64,000 nucleotides of DNA. It comes from Bacteroidota bacterium. Lineage in GTDB: Bacteria; Bacteroidota; Bacteroidia; Chitinophagales; Chitinophagaceae. The notes beneath the pieces were generated by a model, which did not search any database, was not told where the DNA came from, and worked only from the letters and a program-made list of their open reading frames with translations. The position numbers and the translations under genes are program-made. The DNA lies in assembly GCA_023424015.1 (NCBI GenBank), contig JAFAEM010000048.1:62001-126000 (forward strand), given 5' to 3'. Below are positions 6,704 through 16,021 of the stretch, in pieces. How positions within the stretch are numbered: the stretch's first letter is position 1; the number at the start of each line of letters is the position of its first letter.

Positions 6704-7768
6704 TTAGACCTGGCTGGACATTTTTTCGGTATTCTCGGCAAACTGCAATGCATCGATAAATTCCTGGATATCTCCATTTAATACTTCATCAAGGTTGTAG
6801 ACTGTTAGGCCGATGCGATGATCGGTGACCCTGCCCTGGGGAAAATTATAAGTCCTGATCTTGGCGCTTCTGTCACCGGTACTCACCAGGCTTTTCCGAT
6901 GCCTTGAAATCTCCTCTTCCTGCTTCCTAACCTGTTCTTCGTAAAGTTTAGTACGCAACATCTGCATCGCTTTCTCACGATTGCCCAACTGTGAACGTTC
7001 CGTTTGGCAAACTACCACTGTTCCGGTCGGTATGTGAGTGAGCAAAACTTTTGTTTCAACCTTGTTCACGTTCTGACCTCCTGCGCCACCACTTCTCGCG
7101 GTTTCCATCTTTACATCAGCCGGGTTTAATTCAAAATCCACTTCTTCGGCCTCAGGCATGACTGCCACCGTTGCAGCAGATGTATGAACACGCCCGCTGG
7201 TTTCAGTATCGGGTACGCGCTGCACGCGATGCACACCGCTTTCAAATTTTAAGGTGCCGTACACATCGTCACCGGTTACCTCGAGCTGAACCTCTTTGTA
7301 ACCACCCACCGTACCCTCACTTTCACTGAGGATGGCAGTCTTGAAGCCTTTCCTTTCACAATAGCGGATATACATGCGTAGCAGGTCGCCGGCAAAAAGG
7401 CTGGCCTCATCACCACCCGTACCTGCACGTATCTCAAGGATGGCGTTTTTCTCATCCTGGGGATCCTTAGGTATCAGCAACTGTCGGATCTGACTTTCCA
7501 TTTTCTCCTTTTGCTCTTCAAGAGCCGGTGCTTCCAGTTTGGCAAGATCTCTTAGTTCTTCGTCGCTGCCATTCAATGCTTCTTTATAAAATTCGATGTC
7601 ATCGAGTATTTTCCTGTAGTCATTATAGGCGTTTACGATCTTTTCCAGGCTACGGTATTCTTTGCTCGTCTCAGCAAATTTTTTGTTGTTACCGACAATC
7701 TCGGGGTTGGTAAGCGCGATGCCCAATTGGTCAAAACGGCCTTTGATAGCTTCAAGTTTATCTAACAT
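6704..7768 (-). CDS. prfA: Peptide chain release factor 1
   Basis: Recognises UAA and UAG in the ribosomal A site and triggers peptidyl-tRNA hydrolysis. The length of 354 aa is typical. The GGQ motif that enters the peptidyl-transferase centre is at residues 230-232 (SGGAGGQNVNKVETK), and the glutamine is the usual methylation target. The codon-reading tripeptide is PDT at 186-188, of the PxT class of RF1 and not the SPF of RF2. GTGGDEASLF at ~116-125 is also conserved. A full -7 box lies at 7837-7844. No prmC methyltransferase gene is next to it. Confidence 0.97.
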   Translation of the reverse strand: MLDKLEAIKGRFDQLGIALTNPEIVGNNKKFAETSKEYRSLEKIVNAYNDYRKILDDIEFYKEALNGSDEELRDLAKLEAPALEEQKEKMESQIRQLLIPKDPQDEKNAILEIRAGTGGDEASLFAGDLLRMYIRYCERKGFKTAILSESEGTVGGYKEVQLEVTGDDVYGTLKFESGVHRVQRVPDTETSGRVHTSAATVAVMPEAEEVDFELNPADVKMETARSGGAGGQNVNKVETKVLLTHIPTGTVVVCQTERSQLGNREKAMQMLRTKLYEEQVRKQEEEISRHRKSLVSTGDRSAKIRTYNFPQGRVTDHRIGLTVYNLDEVLNGDIQEFIDALQFAENTEKMSSQV

Positions 7769-7836
7769 ATATGAATAGTAAGGATGAAATACGACATTTG
7801 AAGCGCTGAAGGGCCAGCTTCAAAAAATCGGGTCGG

Positions 7837-7844
7837 CAAAGTTA
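7837..7844 (-). promoter_or_regulatory. -7 promoter box of prfA
   Basis: Minus strand TAACTTTG, a full consensus match. It would give a leader of about 60 bases before the prfA ATG. The divergent amidohydrolase gene starts 13 bases beyond it. Confidence 0.55.
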
Positions 7845-7856
7845 AAGAAATACAGT

Positions 7857-9023
7857 ATGGCATTTTACAAGTTCAGCGCGGATCAGCTTTTCGACGGGTA
7901 CACGCTGCACCAGGACCGGCCGGTTTTGGTGGTTACCGACGACGGCATCGTGATGGATATCGTTAAAACTGAAGACGCGGGCGACGACGTACAATATTTT
8001 GAAGGTATTCTTTCCCCGGGATTTATTAACTGCCATTGCCACCTGGAACTGAGCCATATGCGGGGTGTAATACCCCGACAAACCGGCCTGATCCAATTTG
8101 TTACGCAGGTGATGAAAGAAAGGCATGTATCGCAGGAACAGATCCTTTCTGCGATCAGCGATGCGGAGGATGAGATGTGGGAAACCGGCATCGTGGCAGT
8201 TGGTGATATATGTAATAATAAACTAACCCTTGACCAGAAGAAAAAGGGACGTATCTGGTATCATAATTTCATCGAAACCAGCGGTTTTTTGCCCGAATCA
8301 GCTGAATTCCGCTTTAAAATGGCACTGGATGTTTATAATGCCTTTGCACCTTACTATAATACCCCAATCGCATCAAATTCCATCGTACCCCATGCCCCCT
8401 ACTCGGTATCCGAAGCACTTTGGCGCCGGATCATGGCATTTCCTGGCAACCAGCTAATGACCTTCCATAACCAGGAAACTCCCGATGAAAATGAGCTGTT
8501 CCGGGATAAATCCGGTGGTTTCCCTGGTTTTTTTGAAGGGATGAAAGCCGATATATCATTTTTTAATCCACCTGGGAAATCAAGTCTTCAGGCCTGCCTG
8601 CCATATTTTTTGCCCAATCAGCAGCTGATACTCGTGCATAATGTATTTACCGATCGCAACGACCTCGATTATTGTGACGAGGCGCAATACATGGACCAGT
8701 TAAGCTGGTGCTTATGCCCTAATGCTAACCTTTATATTAGTGATAAGCTGCCTAATATAGAACTACTTACAGATTACGATTGTGAAATAGTGCTCGGTAC
8801 CGACAGCCTGGCGTCCAACCGGCAATTGAGCATTGTGTCGGAAATGAAAACGGTGCTTGAACATTTCCCATTTGTGAAAAAAGAAAAAATTTTGAGATGG
8901 GCCACACTTAACGGTGCCAAAGCCTTGCAAATGGATCACTTATTAGGTAGTTTTGAGAAAGGGAAAAAGCCGGGTATAGTTTGGTGTGATATGACATTTA
9001 CAGAATCGAAACGGCTTTTATAA
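7857..9023 (+). CDS. Amidohydrolase-family metal-dependent deaminase/hydrolase
   Basis: A 388-aa member of the amidohydrolase superfamily, ATZ/TRZ-like branch. Metal and catalytic residues are all in place: His60 and His62 (HCHLELSH), His179 (HAPYS), His204 in FHNQE, His261 in LVHN and Asp316 in GTDSLASN. The short N-terminal beta domain and C-terminal strands (GSFEKGKKPGIVWCD) complete the fold. Members deaminate or dechlorinate nitrogen heterocycles; aminodeoxyfutalosine, guanine and S-adenosylhomocysteine deaminases are relatives. The substrate cannot be read from sequence and no pathway genes flank it. Confidence 0.85.
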   Translation: MAFYKFSADQLFDGYTLHQDRPVLVVTDDGIVMDIVKTEDAGDDVQYFEGILSPGFINCHCHLELSHMRGVIPRQTGLIQFVTQVMKERHVSQEQILSAISDAEDEMWETGIVAVGDICNNKLTLDQKKKGRIWYHNFIETSGFLPESAEFRFKMALDVYNAFAPYYNTPIASNSIVPHAPYSVSEALWRRIMAFPGNQLMTFHNQETPDENELFRDKSGGFPGFFEGMKADISFFNPPGKSSLQACLPYFLPNQQLILVHNVFTDRNDLDYCDEAQYMDQLSWCLCPNANLYISDKLPNIELLTDYDCEIVLGTDSLASNRQLSIVSEMKTVLEHFPFVKKEKILRWATLNGAKALQMDHLLGSFEKGKKPGIVWCDMTFTESKRLL

Positions 9024-9070
9024 TCCAGGTACAATAAGCACCATCCGTCGCCCGTTAAGCTCCACTTCGA

Positions 9071-10987
9071 ATGAAAACGTTTTTGGTTATACTGATCCTT
9101 TCTGCTGTTGTCTTTTGCCTATCATTTACATTCAGGCATAAAAAAGAATATACAAGCCTTTACAATACCACGCTTGAAGATTTCAAACGGGATCAAGGCC
9201 AGCTATACGACTTCATCAAAAACGCGGACCTGGGCAACGGGGCTGATCGTGAAAAAATCAAAAAACGGATACACGATAGCCGTCTTAAATTGAAATCTCT
9301 TGATTTCTGGCTGCGCTATCTCGAACCAATTGCCTACCGCCGGATCAATGGACCCTTACCTGTAGAGTGGGAAACAGAAGTGTTTGAAAAATTTGAACCC
9401 CCTTACTACAGAGGTGGTGGTGGACTTATGCTGGCTGAACTTTCACTGGAAGAAGACCCTTTCAATAAATCTGCTCTTCTTACCTTAATGGATAGCTCAC
9501 TGACAGGCATCAAAACCTTTGAAGCTGATTCCATAACGACCCAGCTGAATTCCTTTGATCATTTTTTCCTTGCCAACCGGCTTTATATTCTCAACCTTGC
9601 GGCGTTGTACACGACAGGCTTTGAATGTCCTGATACAAGTAATATTATCCGCGAATTGCGGAGTATGATGAAAGATATCAGGAAAGTTTATTCAAATTTT
9701 AATGTGGAATTTCCAGCAACACCTCTAACTGCGGACTACCTCACCCTTTACAATAATGCCGTTGAATTTGTGGAAGGGCAGTCGTTACAGTTTTCGTTAT
9801 TCGATCATTTCACATTCATCAGGGATTTTGTCAACCCGCTTTTCGGGATGAACCAGCAATTCATCAATACATACAATGTTCAAAGCATCAATTTCAATGA
9901 TTACTCGCTGGAAAATTCGGTTAACTCGATTTTTGACAAGCGATTGTACAACTCACAAAATACAAAGGGAATTTTTTCATTTGTGGAAGATGAAAAAGTG
10001 CTGGCGGAGATAAAGCGTATTGGTAAACTGCTTTTTTATGATCCCATTCTCTCGGGTAATAATAAAAGAAGTTGCGCTTCCTGTCATAAGCCTACGGAAT
10101 TCTTTACCGATACCACGCAGGCCACTTCACCGCATTTTGATCACCGGCAAAAACTGGCACGAAACACTCCTACCCTGGTCAATTCGATCTTCAATCACCT
10201 GATCATGCAGGATGGAAAACATATTTCGCTGCAGGGCCAGGCCAGGGATGTGATCACCAACCCGGAGGAGATGAATGGAGAAGAAAAAGACCTGGTGAAA
10301 AAAGTAATGAGTTGCAAAGAGTATAAAGACGCTTTTAAAAAATTTCTGAAATATACCCCCGAAGAAAAAGAAGTATCATTGAGTCATATCGGCGCGGCGC
10401 TAACTTTTTATTATGCGGATTTCAGTAATTATTATGCACCCTTTGATGATGCCATGCACCATAAAACCAGCCTGACACCGGAAGTGAAGCACGGCTTTAA
10501 TCTTTTTATGAGTAAGGCACAATGCGGTACCTGTCATTTTGTACCTCAGTTCAATGGAATTAAACCACCTTATATAAGCTCTGAGTTTGAAGTACTGGGT
10601 GTTCCTGCCGATACTGGTTTTACAAAATTGAGCTCCGACCACGGACGCTACAGCGTACATCCTGCATCAGAAATGATGAATGCGTTCAGAACCGGAACGG
10701 TACGCAATGCGCCTTTTACAAAACCATACATGCACAATGGTGTTTTCAATACGCTTGAAGAAGTCATTGACTTTTACGACAAGGGTGGTGGTGTAGGAAA
10801 TAAACTTTCAGTGCCCAATCAAACGCTTGCAGGTGATTCACTCAAGCTGACCGTTGAGGAAAAAGCAAACCTGATTGCATTCATACACTCTTTGAATGAA
10901 AACGTTATTTTTGAAGCACCCCCGTCTGGTTTGCCGTCATCATCAAACAAATCGTTGAATGGTCGCAAAGTGGGTGGTGAATATTAG
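9071..10987 (+). CDS. Diheme cytochrome c peroxidase-family protein with a ~300-aa N-terminal domain
   Basis: A 638-aa exported protein with an N-terminal hydrophobic segment. The C-terminal half, ~305-625, is the MauG/cytochrome c peroxidase fold: heme sites CASCH (335-339) and CGTCH (485-489), the KLARNTPTLVNS block, and PYMHNGVFNTLEEVIDFYD, whose Met/His region is the usual distal ligand zone. The family reduces hydrogen peroxide with electrons from a cytochrome, or oxidises other substrates. Residues 30-300 form a separate, mostly helical domain that I cannot name with confidence. A small cytochrome c gene follows 33 bases downstream and is a likely electron partner. Confidence 0.88.
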   Translation: MKTFLVILILSAVVFCLSFTFRHKKEYTSLYNTTLEDFKRDQGQLYDFIKNADLGNGADREKIKKRIHDSRLKLKSLDFWLRYLEPIAYRRINGPLPVEWETEVFEKFEPPYYRGGGGLMLAELSLEEDPFNKSALLTLMDSSLTGIKTFEADSITTQLNSFDHFFLANRLYILNLAALYTTGFECPDTSNIIRELRSMMKDIRKVYSNFNVEFPATPLTADYLTLYNNAVEFVEGQSLQFSLFDHFTFIRDFVNPLFGMNQQFINTYNVQSINFNDYSLENSVNSIFDKRLYNSQNTKGIFSFVEDEKVLAEIKRIGKLLFYDPILSGNNKRSCASCHKPTEFFTDTTQATSPHFDHRQKLARNTPTLVNSIFNHLIMQDGKHISLQGQARDVITNPEEMNGEEKDLVKKVMSCKEYKDAFKKFLKYTPEEKEVSLSHIGAALTFYYADFSNYYAPFDDAMHHKTSLTPEVKHGFNLFMSKAQCGTCHFVPQFNGIKPPYISSEFEVLGVPADTGFTKLSSDHGRYSVHPASEMMNAFRTGTVRNAPFTKPYMHNGVFNTLEEVIDFYDKGGGVGNKLSVPNQTLAGDSLKLTVEEKANLIAFIHSLNENVIFEAPPSGLPSSSNKSLNGRKVGGEY

Positions 10988-11020
10988 AGGCGTAGTGATT
11001 TATTTAAAAAAATTGAAGGA

Positions 11021-11383
11021 ATGAAATTGATCGTTACGATTCTTACACTAGTGATACTGAGTACCATATTTCACCAATGTGTTACACAGAAAAAAGCAAC
11101 TGCATATGATATTCCTGATCATGTAACTGCCGCTAATCGGCAGGCCTTTATTGAAAAATGCGAAAAGGGAAAAGTACTTTATAAAATTCATTGCAGTGGT
11201 TGCCACGGTATTTATTCTAAGGGTAAAGACGGTGTTCCCAATTTCACCAAAATACAGATCGACAGTTACCACGCCGCAGCGCTGATCGGAATCGATCCAA
11301 AAAATCATGCGGTGGCAAAAAAAATGAGCTCTGAACAGGTCGACCAGGTCATCACTTTTCTACGCCTGCGAAAAATCGACTAA
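11021..11383 (+). CDS. Small c-type cytochrome, probable lipoprotein
   Basis: A 120-aa protein with a hydrophobic leader ending STIFHQC, giving a possible lipid-anchored Cys20. The single heme site is CSGCHG at 58-63, and a Met near residue 103 (AKKMSSEQVDQVITFLR) sits where the class I cytochrome ligand is expected. It follows the diheme peroxidase gene by 33 bases and probably forms an operon with it, supplying electrons in the periplasm. The lipobox is loose, so plain secretion remains possible. Confidence 0.85.
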   Translation: MKLIVTILTLVILSTIFHQCVTQKKATAYDIPDHVTAANRQAFIEKCEKGKVLYKIHCSGCHGIYSKGKDGVPNFTKIQIDSYHAAALIGIDPKNHAVAKKMSSEQVDQVITFLRLRKID

Positions 11384-11436
11384 TCGATCCTTTTCTGGAT
11401 TCTTTGATCCCCGAAATTTTTTGTTGCGGAAAATTA

Positions 11437-12183
11437 TCAACCGAGTATCTCCCTTAGTACAGGTAGGGTACGCATGCTGCCAAAATCCTGGATATGCTGG
11501 TGATAGTAGTTTTCATAAGCATGCAGGAGATTTCGCCGGAACTCATGATTTAATTTGATCTCTTCCAGTTCCAGCGGTTGTTGCACCTTCAACAGATGCG
11601 AAGTAACAGCAGCCTGCTTTTCTTCGAGGAAATGAGGGTGCCGCGGGCGTTCCTTTACAAACTCGCCTTCTACCAGGTCGAGGTAGGGAAATTGTTCAGA
11701 ATAATTATCATGGATCCGCAATCCAAAAAATACAGGAAGATGCACAGCAAAAAAAAGAGGGAGGTTAGCAGTGATGGCATCATTGGCAGTATCCAGATGT
11801 AGAAAAGCGTCTTCTGCAAAATGGAACAACTCCGCATTGGGCTCGGGTTGTTTCAGGCATTTGGTCAGCAACTCCACCATAAATACAGCCACCGCGTTCT
11901 TTCTTACATCCGATAATATCTGTTGGTAAATGAAGGCCCACCTGAATTCTTTTATTCGTTGCAGTTGCTTCAGTTCGTTGTGATATACCACCATATCGAG
12001 TATGGCCGGAGGCTGGAACATGCCTGCCTTTCCAGGAGATTTTCTTGAAGACATGCGAACGCCGTTGACCAGGTAGGATTGTATGCCAAACATCTCGGTA
12101 AATATCAGCGTGATCACGCTTGTTTCACCGTACCTGACCGTACGCAGTACGATACCTTTTGTATGAAATACTTTGTCCGCCAC
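11437..12183 (-). CDS. recO: DNA repair protein RecO
   Basis: Recombination mediator that helps RecR load RecA onto gapped DNA coated with SSB. The 248-aa length is normal. The N-terminal OB fold is recognisable (HTKGIVLRTVRYGETSVITLIFTE, residues 6-29), followed by the helical domain. The four-Cys zinc motif seen in some RecO proteins is absent, as in many Bacteroidota. The gene is on its own, converging with the cytochrome gene at a 53-base gap. An upstream open frame (12125-12349) overlapping its start looks spurious. Confidence 0.93.
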   Translation of the reverse strand: MADKVFHTKGIVLRTVRYGETSVITLIFTEMFGIQSYLVNGVRMSSRKSPGKAGMFQPPAILDMVVYHNELKQLQRIKEFRWAFIYQQILSDVRKNAVAVFMVELLTKCLKQPEPNAELFHFAEDAFLHLDTANDAITANLPLFFAVHLPVFFGLRIHDNYSEQFPYLDLVEGEFVKERPRHPHFLEEKQAAVTSHLLKVQQPLELEEIKLNHEFRRNLLHAYENYYHQHIQDFGSMRTLPVLREILG

Positions 12184-12413
12184 TGTTACTTATACTTGTT
12201 GAAAATCCGTTACCGCTGACTGATACTCTTGCAAGATCGTCTTCGCTGTAACCAAAAATATCGCAAACGTATGATAACGGTGGCTTTACAAATGGATATC
12301 TGACAATGTTTGCTGGTTTAGCGAATTGAGCAGAATTTTTTTCTTTCATTTATATATGAAGATTATCAATGACATCCACCTGTTTTTGTGTTTCTTTGCA
12401 TCGCTTTTAAAGA

Positions 12414-14786
12414 ATGGCCTGTATCCTTAAAAAAACCACCAGGCTGGCAAAATATTCAACTATTTGGAGAAAAACCGGGCAATTTATCCTGACCTATCGC
12501 TGGCTTCTGCTGACTCTTATTCTTGCTGCTACCGGGTTTATGTGCTATCATGCCTCCAAACTGGAATTGAGCTATGAGTTTAGCCGCGCTATTCCCGCCA
12601 ATCACCCGGCCAACAAAACCTACCAGGAGTTTAAACAGAAGTATGGCCAGGATGGTAACCTGCTGGTGATCGGATTGCAGACCTCCGGTCTTTTCAAGGA
12701 AAAATTATTTAACGAGTACGCGGAACTTCAGCGAGGACTCAAGAAACTGGATGGTGTCATCGATGTGATTTCAGTGCCTTCGGCGGTAAACCTGGTAAAA
12801 CAACCCGAGACCGAAAAGCTGAATGCCGTCAATATATTTCCCGATCGCAAGTTGACGCAGCCCGAGATCGATAGCAGTGCTGCGATTTTTCTGAATCTCC
12901 CATTTTATCAAAATCTGCTTTACAATCCCGCCACGAATGCCTGGATGATGGGTGTCAGCATTGACAAGTCGGTCATCAATTCAAAAAAAAGAAATTCGGT
13001 TGTAGCATCTATCCGCAAGTTGACGGAAGAGTTTAGTCAAACATCCAACGAGCAGGTATATCTAAGCGGACTACCCCTAATAAGAACCGAAATGGCGACG
13101 AGGATCGCTGACGAAATGAAATGGTTCTTATTTGCCAGCATCGCCTTGTCGGCACTTATACTGCTTTTATTCTTCCGTTCATTCAGCGCTATGTTATTGT
13201 CATTGGGTGTGGTGTTAATGGGCGTTGTATGGAGTATGGGGACCATGCATTTACTGGGTTATAAAATCACCCTTTTAACAGCGCTAATTCCACCATTAAT
13301 CGTTGTGATCGGGATACCCAACTGTATTTATTTTTTGAATAAATACCACACTTCTTATAACCAGACGGGTAACCGGGAACTTGCCCTGGTGACCATGGTT
13401 GGCAAAATGGGTATCGTCACTTTGTTTTGCAACCTGGCCGCTGCGATTGGATTTGCGGTCTTCGCACTTACCAAAAGTGAAATACTGCAGGAGTTTGGCG
13501 TCGTAGCCGGGATCAATATTATGGTATTATTTTTCATCTCACTTGTCCTGATACCGGTGGTGCTTAGTATTTTACCATCTCCCAAAACAAGGCATACACG
13601 TTACCTGCAAAATCCCCGGCTCAACAGGTGGCTCGACCGGCTGGAGCGGTGGTGTCTGAATCATCGCAGGCTGATCTACACAGTAACAGGGATCGTCCTT
13701 ATTTTTTCGATCATAGGTATCACGCGACTGAAAAGTGTAGGATTTATTGTTGATGACCTCCCCCATACCGACCGGATCTATACGGATCTGAAATTTTTCG
13801 AAAAAAATTTCAAAGGCGTGATGCCACTTGAAATTATTGTCGACACTAAAAAGAAATATGGTGTTACACGAAACTTAAAAAACCTGCAACTCATCGACTC
13901 ATTATCGCAATTCCTGTCTTCGATACCTGAAATAGCGAGACCCCTGAGCATAACAGAAGGTTTGAAATTTGCCCGACAGGCATTTTTTGAAGGTGATAGC
14001 ATGAACTATGACATGCCTTCAGAGTACGATCTGCCCGCACTGGCACAGTACCTTAATTTCCGGGGCGAACCCGGTGCTACAAAGAATTCATTCAGCAAAC
14101 TAATCGCAAGTTTTATGGACAGTGCGAAGCAGGAAGCCCGGATCAGTGTATCGATGGCTGATGTCGGGAATGTAAAGCTGCCTCAGATCCTTGATACTAT
14201 ACAACAGCGGGTGGATCATCTTTTCCCCAATGATAAATATAATGTGCAGCTAACGGGTACCAGTATAACTTTTCTGGAGGGCAGCAGCTTTATCATTAAT
14301 GGATTAAAAGAAAGTATATTCTGGGCCTTTCTTTTGATTGCCCTCTGTATGCTATACCTCTTTAAATCGGTGCGAATCCTTTTGTGTTCGTTGATCCCGA
14401 ATGTGATCCCCCTGGTGATTACGGCCGGGGTGATGGGATGGGCTGGTGTACCCTTGAAACCATCGACGGTGCTGGTGTTCAGCGTTGCACTGGGCATTGC
14501 GATAGATATCACTATCCGCTTTCTTGTCAATTATAAGCAGGAACTGGAACCGCAACAATATAATATCAGGAACACCGTGATCGAAACCATTCACAGCACG
14601 GGTATCAGCATCATCTATACGTCGATGGTACTCATCGCAGGATTTATCATTTTCAGTTTTAGTGGGTTTGGCGGGACACAGGCACTTGGATGGTTAACAT
14701 CCCTAACCCTGGTAACAGCAACATTCACCAACCTGGTACTGCTTCCTGCGTTATTGATCAATCTTGCAGGGAAACGCAAAAAATAA
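12414..14786 (+). CDS. RND-superfamily exporter, MMPL/HAE3 type
   Basis: A 790-aa inner-membrane transporter with the duplicated RND layout: one membrane helix (~24-44), a periplasmic loop to ~235, five helices (~240-390), a further helix at ~420-440, a second loop, and five more helices near the C-terminus. The block LLTALIPPLIVVIGIPN is typical of the sterol-sensing/MMPL branch (helix 4), which carries the proton-relay function. Such proteins move lipids or hydrophobic compounds by proton antiport. No membrane-fusion or outer-membrane partner is adjacent, as usual for HAE3. The stop codon abuts the stop codon of the opposite gene with no base between. A weak -7 box (TTTCTTTG) lies at 12391-12398. 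Confidence 0.9.
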   Translation: MACILKKTTRLAKYSTIWRKTGQFILTYRWLLLTLILAATGFMCYHASKLELSYEFSRAIPANHPANKTYQEFKQKYGQDGNLLVIGLQTSGLFKEKLFNEYAELQRGLKKLDGVIDVISVPSAVNLVKQPETEKLNAVNIFPDRKLTQPEIDSSAAIFLNLPFYQNLLYNPATNAWMMGVSIDKSVINSKKRNSVVASIRKLTEEFSQTSNEQVYLSGLPLIRTEMATRIADEMKWFLFASIALSALILLLFFRSFSAMLLSLGVVLMGVVWSMGTMHLLGYKITLLTALIPPLIVVIGIPNCIYFLNKYHTSYNQTGNRELALVTMVGKMGIVTLFCNLAAAIGFAVFALTKSEILQEFGVVAGINIMVLFFISLVLIPVVLSILPSPKTRHTRYLQNPRLNRWLDRLERWCLNHRRLIYTVTGIVLIFSIIGITRLKSVGFIVDDLPHTDRIYTDLKFFEKNFKGVMPLEIIVDTKKKYGVTRNLKNLQLIDSLSQFLSSIPEIARPLSITEGLKFARQAFFEGDSMNYDMPSEYDLPALAQYLNFRGEPGATKNSFSKLIASFMDSAKQEARISVSMADVGNVKLPQILDTIQQRVDHLFPNDKYNVQLTGTSITFLEGSSFIINGLKESIFWAFLLIALCMLYLFKSVRILLCSLIPNVIPLVITAGVMGWAGVPLKPSTVLVFSVALGIAIDITIRFLVNYKQELEPQQYNIRNTVIETIHSTGISIIYTSMVLIAGFIIFSFSGFGGTQALGWLTSLTLVTATFTNLVLLPALLINLAGKRKK

Positions 14787-15968
14787 TTAATTCAGTAATT
14801 CCGCCAGGCGGGTTTCAAGGCTAGGACCTCTCAAACCTTCGCCGATGATCTTGCCTTGCGGATCCACGAGTACATTGTATGGTATTCCATCAAAACCATA
14901 CAGTCCCACAACAGGACTATTCCAAAATTGAAGATCACTGATATTGGTCCAGGCGAGTTTATCATCGCTGATCGCTTTGAGCCATTTGTCTTTCTGGCCT
15001 GGCCTGTCGAGCGACACGCCTAATACCGTAAAGTTTTTATCCTTGAATTTGTGATAGGCTTTTACCAGATTAGGGTTCTCCTGGCGACAAGGTCCGCACC
15101 AGCTGGCCCAGAAATCTACCAGTACATATTTGCCACGGAATGAACTCAACTTCACTTCCTTTCCAGATGGATCGGGCATCGAAAAATCAGGTGCTTCTTT
15201 GCCAACCCAACTCATCGCGCCTGGCGGATTCAACTGGTTATCGAGCGTAGCTTTTACGGCTGCAATGCCCTGGTGTGAAGGAAATTTCTCAGCTGTTTTA
15301 TTAATAATATCCATTACCTGGTCATTGGAGAGCGGTACCAGTCCAAAGCCACCTCTATTGGCAGTTTCCTGGTAGTATCCGAGCTCGAAAATGGTCAGTG
15401 CGGGATCGTTGGCGTTGAGGATGGCATCCTCAGAGTATTTTTTCAGTTTATCGGCAAGTGGCTGTTGCTCTGCGATCAGTGGATAGATAACACTATCGGG
15501 TGCCCCCAGGCGATGAAGGCTGTCGATCTTTCTGGCCTGTGGGAATATTTCCTGTAGACTTTTATTAAAAGTGTACAGGAAATCTTTCATCTTCTGGCTG
15601 GCAGGTGAGCCTTCCACTTCATACTTTTCCGCAAATTCATTATTCTCAGGACTTAGCTGGATATTGAGTTTGATCTTGTCGGCGTCGTTGATGACAGATA
15701 CAACGGGGAACCTGTTCTGATCAAGTCGCAGATTATAAATGACGGACTCTCCCCTTTCTCCCTTCAGTGAAAACTTTCCGTCTCCACCAATTTTGGATGA
15801 ATCGGTAGTCAGGGGTTGGGCGCCACCCGCGGGGATCATCTCCAGGTATATCATTTTGGCGGTGTTGTTGGAGATCGTCCCGTTTATTGAAAAAGATTTA
15901 TCCGATGATGTGCCACCACAAGCCATCAACACACTTGCTGCAAGAGATGCAAGGATCAGTTTGTTCAT
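14787..15968 (-). CDS. TlpA-like thioredoxin lipoprotein with DUF4369 domain
   Basis: A 393-aa periplasmic lipoprotein: leader MNKLILASLAASVLMACGG with lipidated Cys17. Residues ~25-120 resemble the DUF4369 beta domain common in Bacteroidota, followed by a helical spacer. The thioredoxin domain (~255-393) has the redox motif WCGPC with Cys291 and Cys294, and the cis-proline in GIPYN near 363. It probably reduces disulfides in envelope proteins or during cytochrome c maturation. It follows gatB by 53 bases on the same strand and may be co-transcribed, though the two have no obvious functional link. Confidence 0.92.
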   Translation of the reverse strand: MNKLILASLAASVLMACGGTSSDKSFSINGTISNNTAKMIYLEMIPAGGAQPLTTDSSKIGGDGKFSLKGERGESVIYNLRLDQNRFPVVSVINDADKIKLNIQLSPENNEFAEKYEVEGSPASQKMKDFLYTFNKSLQEIFPQARKIDSLHRLGAPDSVIYPLIAEQQPLADKLKKYSEDAILNANDPALTIFELGYYQETANRGGFGLVPLSNDQVMDIINKTAEKFPSHQGIAAVKATLDNQLNPPGAMSWVGKEAPDFSMPDPSGKEVKLSSFRGKYVLVDFWASWCGPCRQENPNLVKAYHKFKDKNFTVLGVSLDRPGQKDKWLKAISDDKLAWTNISDLQFWNSPVVGLYGFDGIPYNVLVDPQGKIIGEGLRGPSLETRLAELLN

Positions 15969-16021
15969 AATTTAAAAATTAATAAAGCGAACTCGAAAAA
16001 ATTCTAAGATCGCGTCAATAT

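Noticed and set aside
12125..12349. 74-codon minus-strand frame overlapping the recO start
   Set aside because: It overlaps recO in another frame and lacks any domain or promoter.
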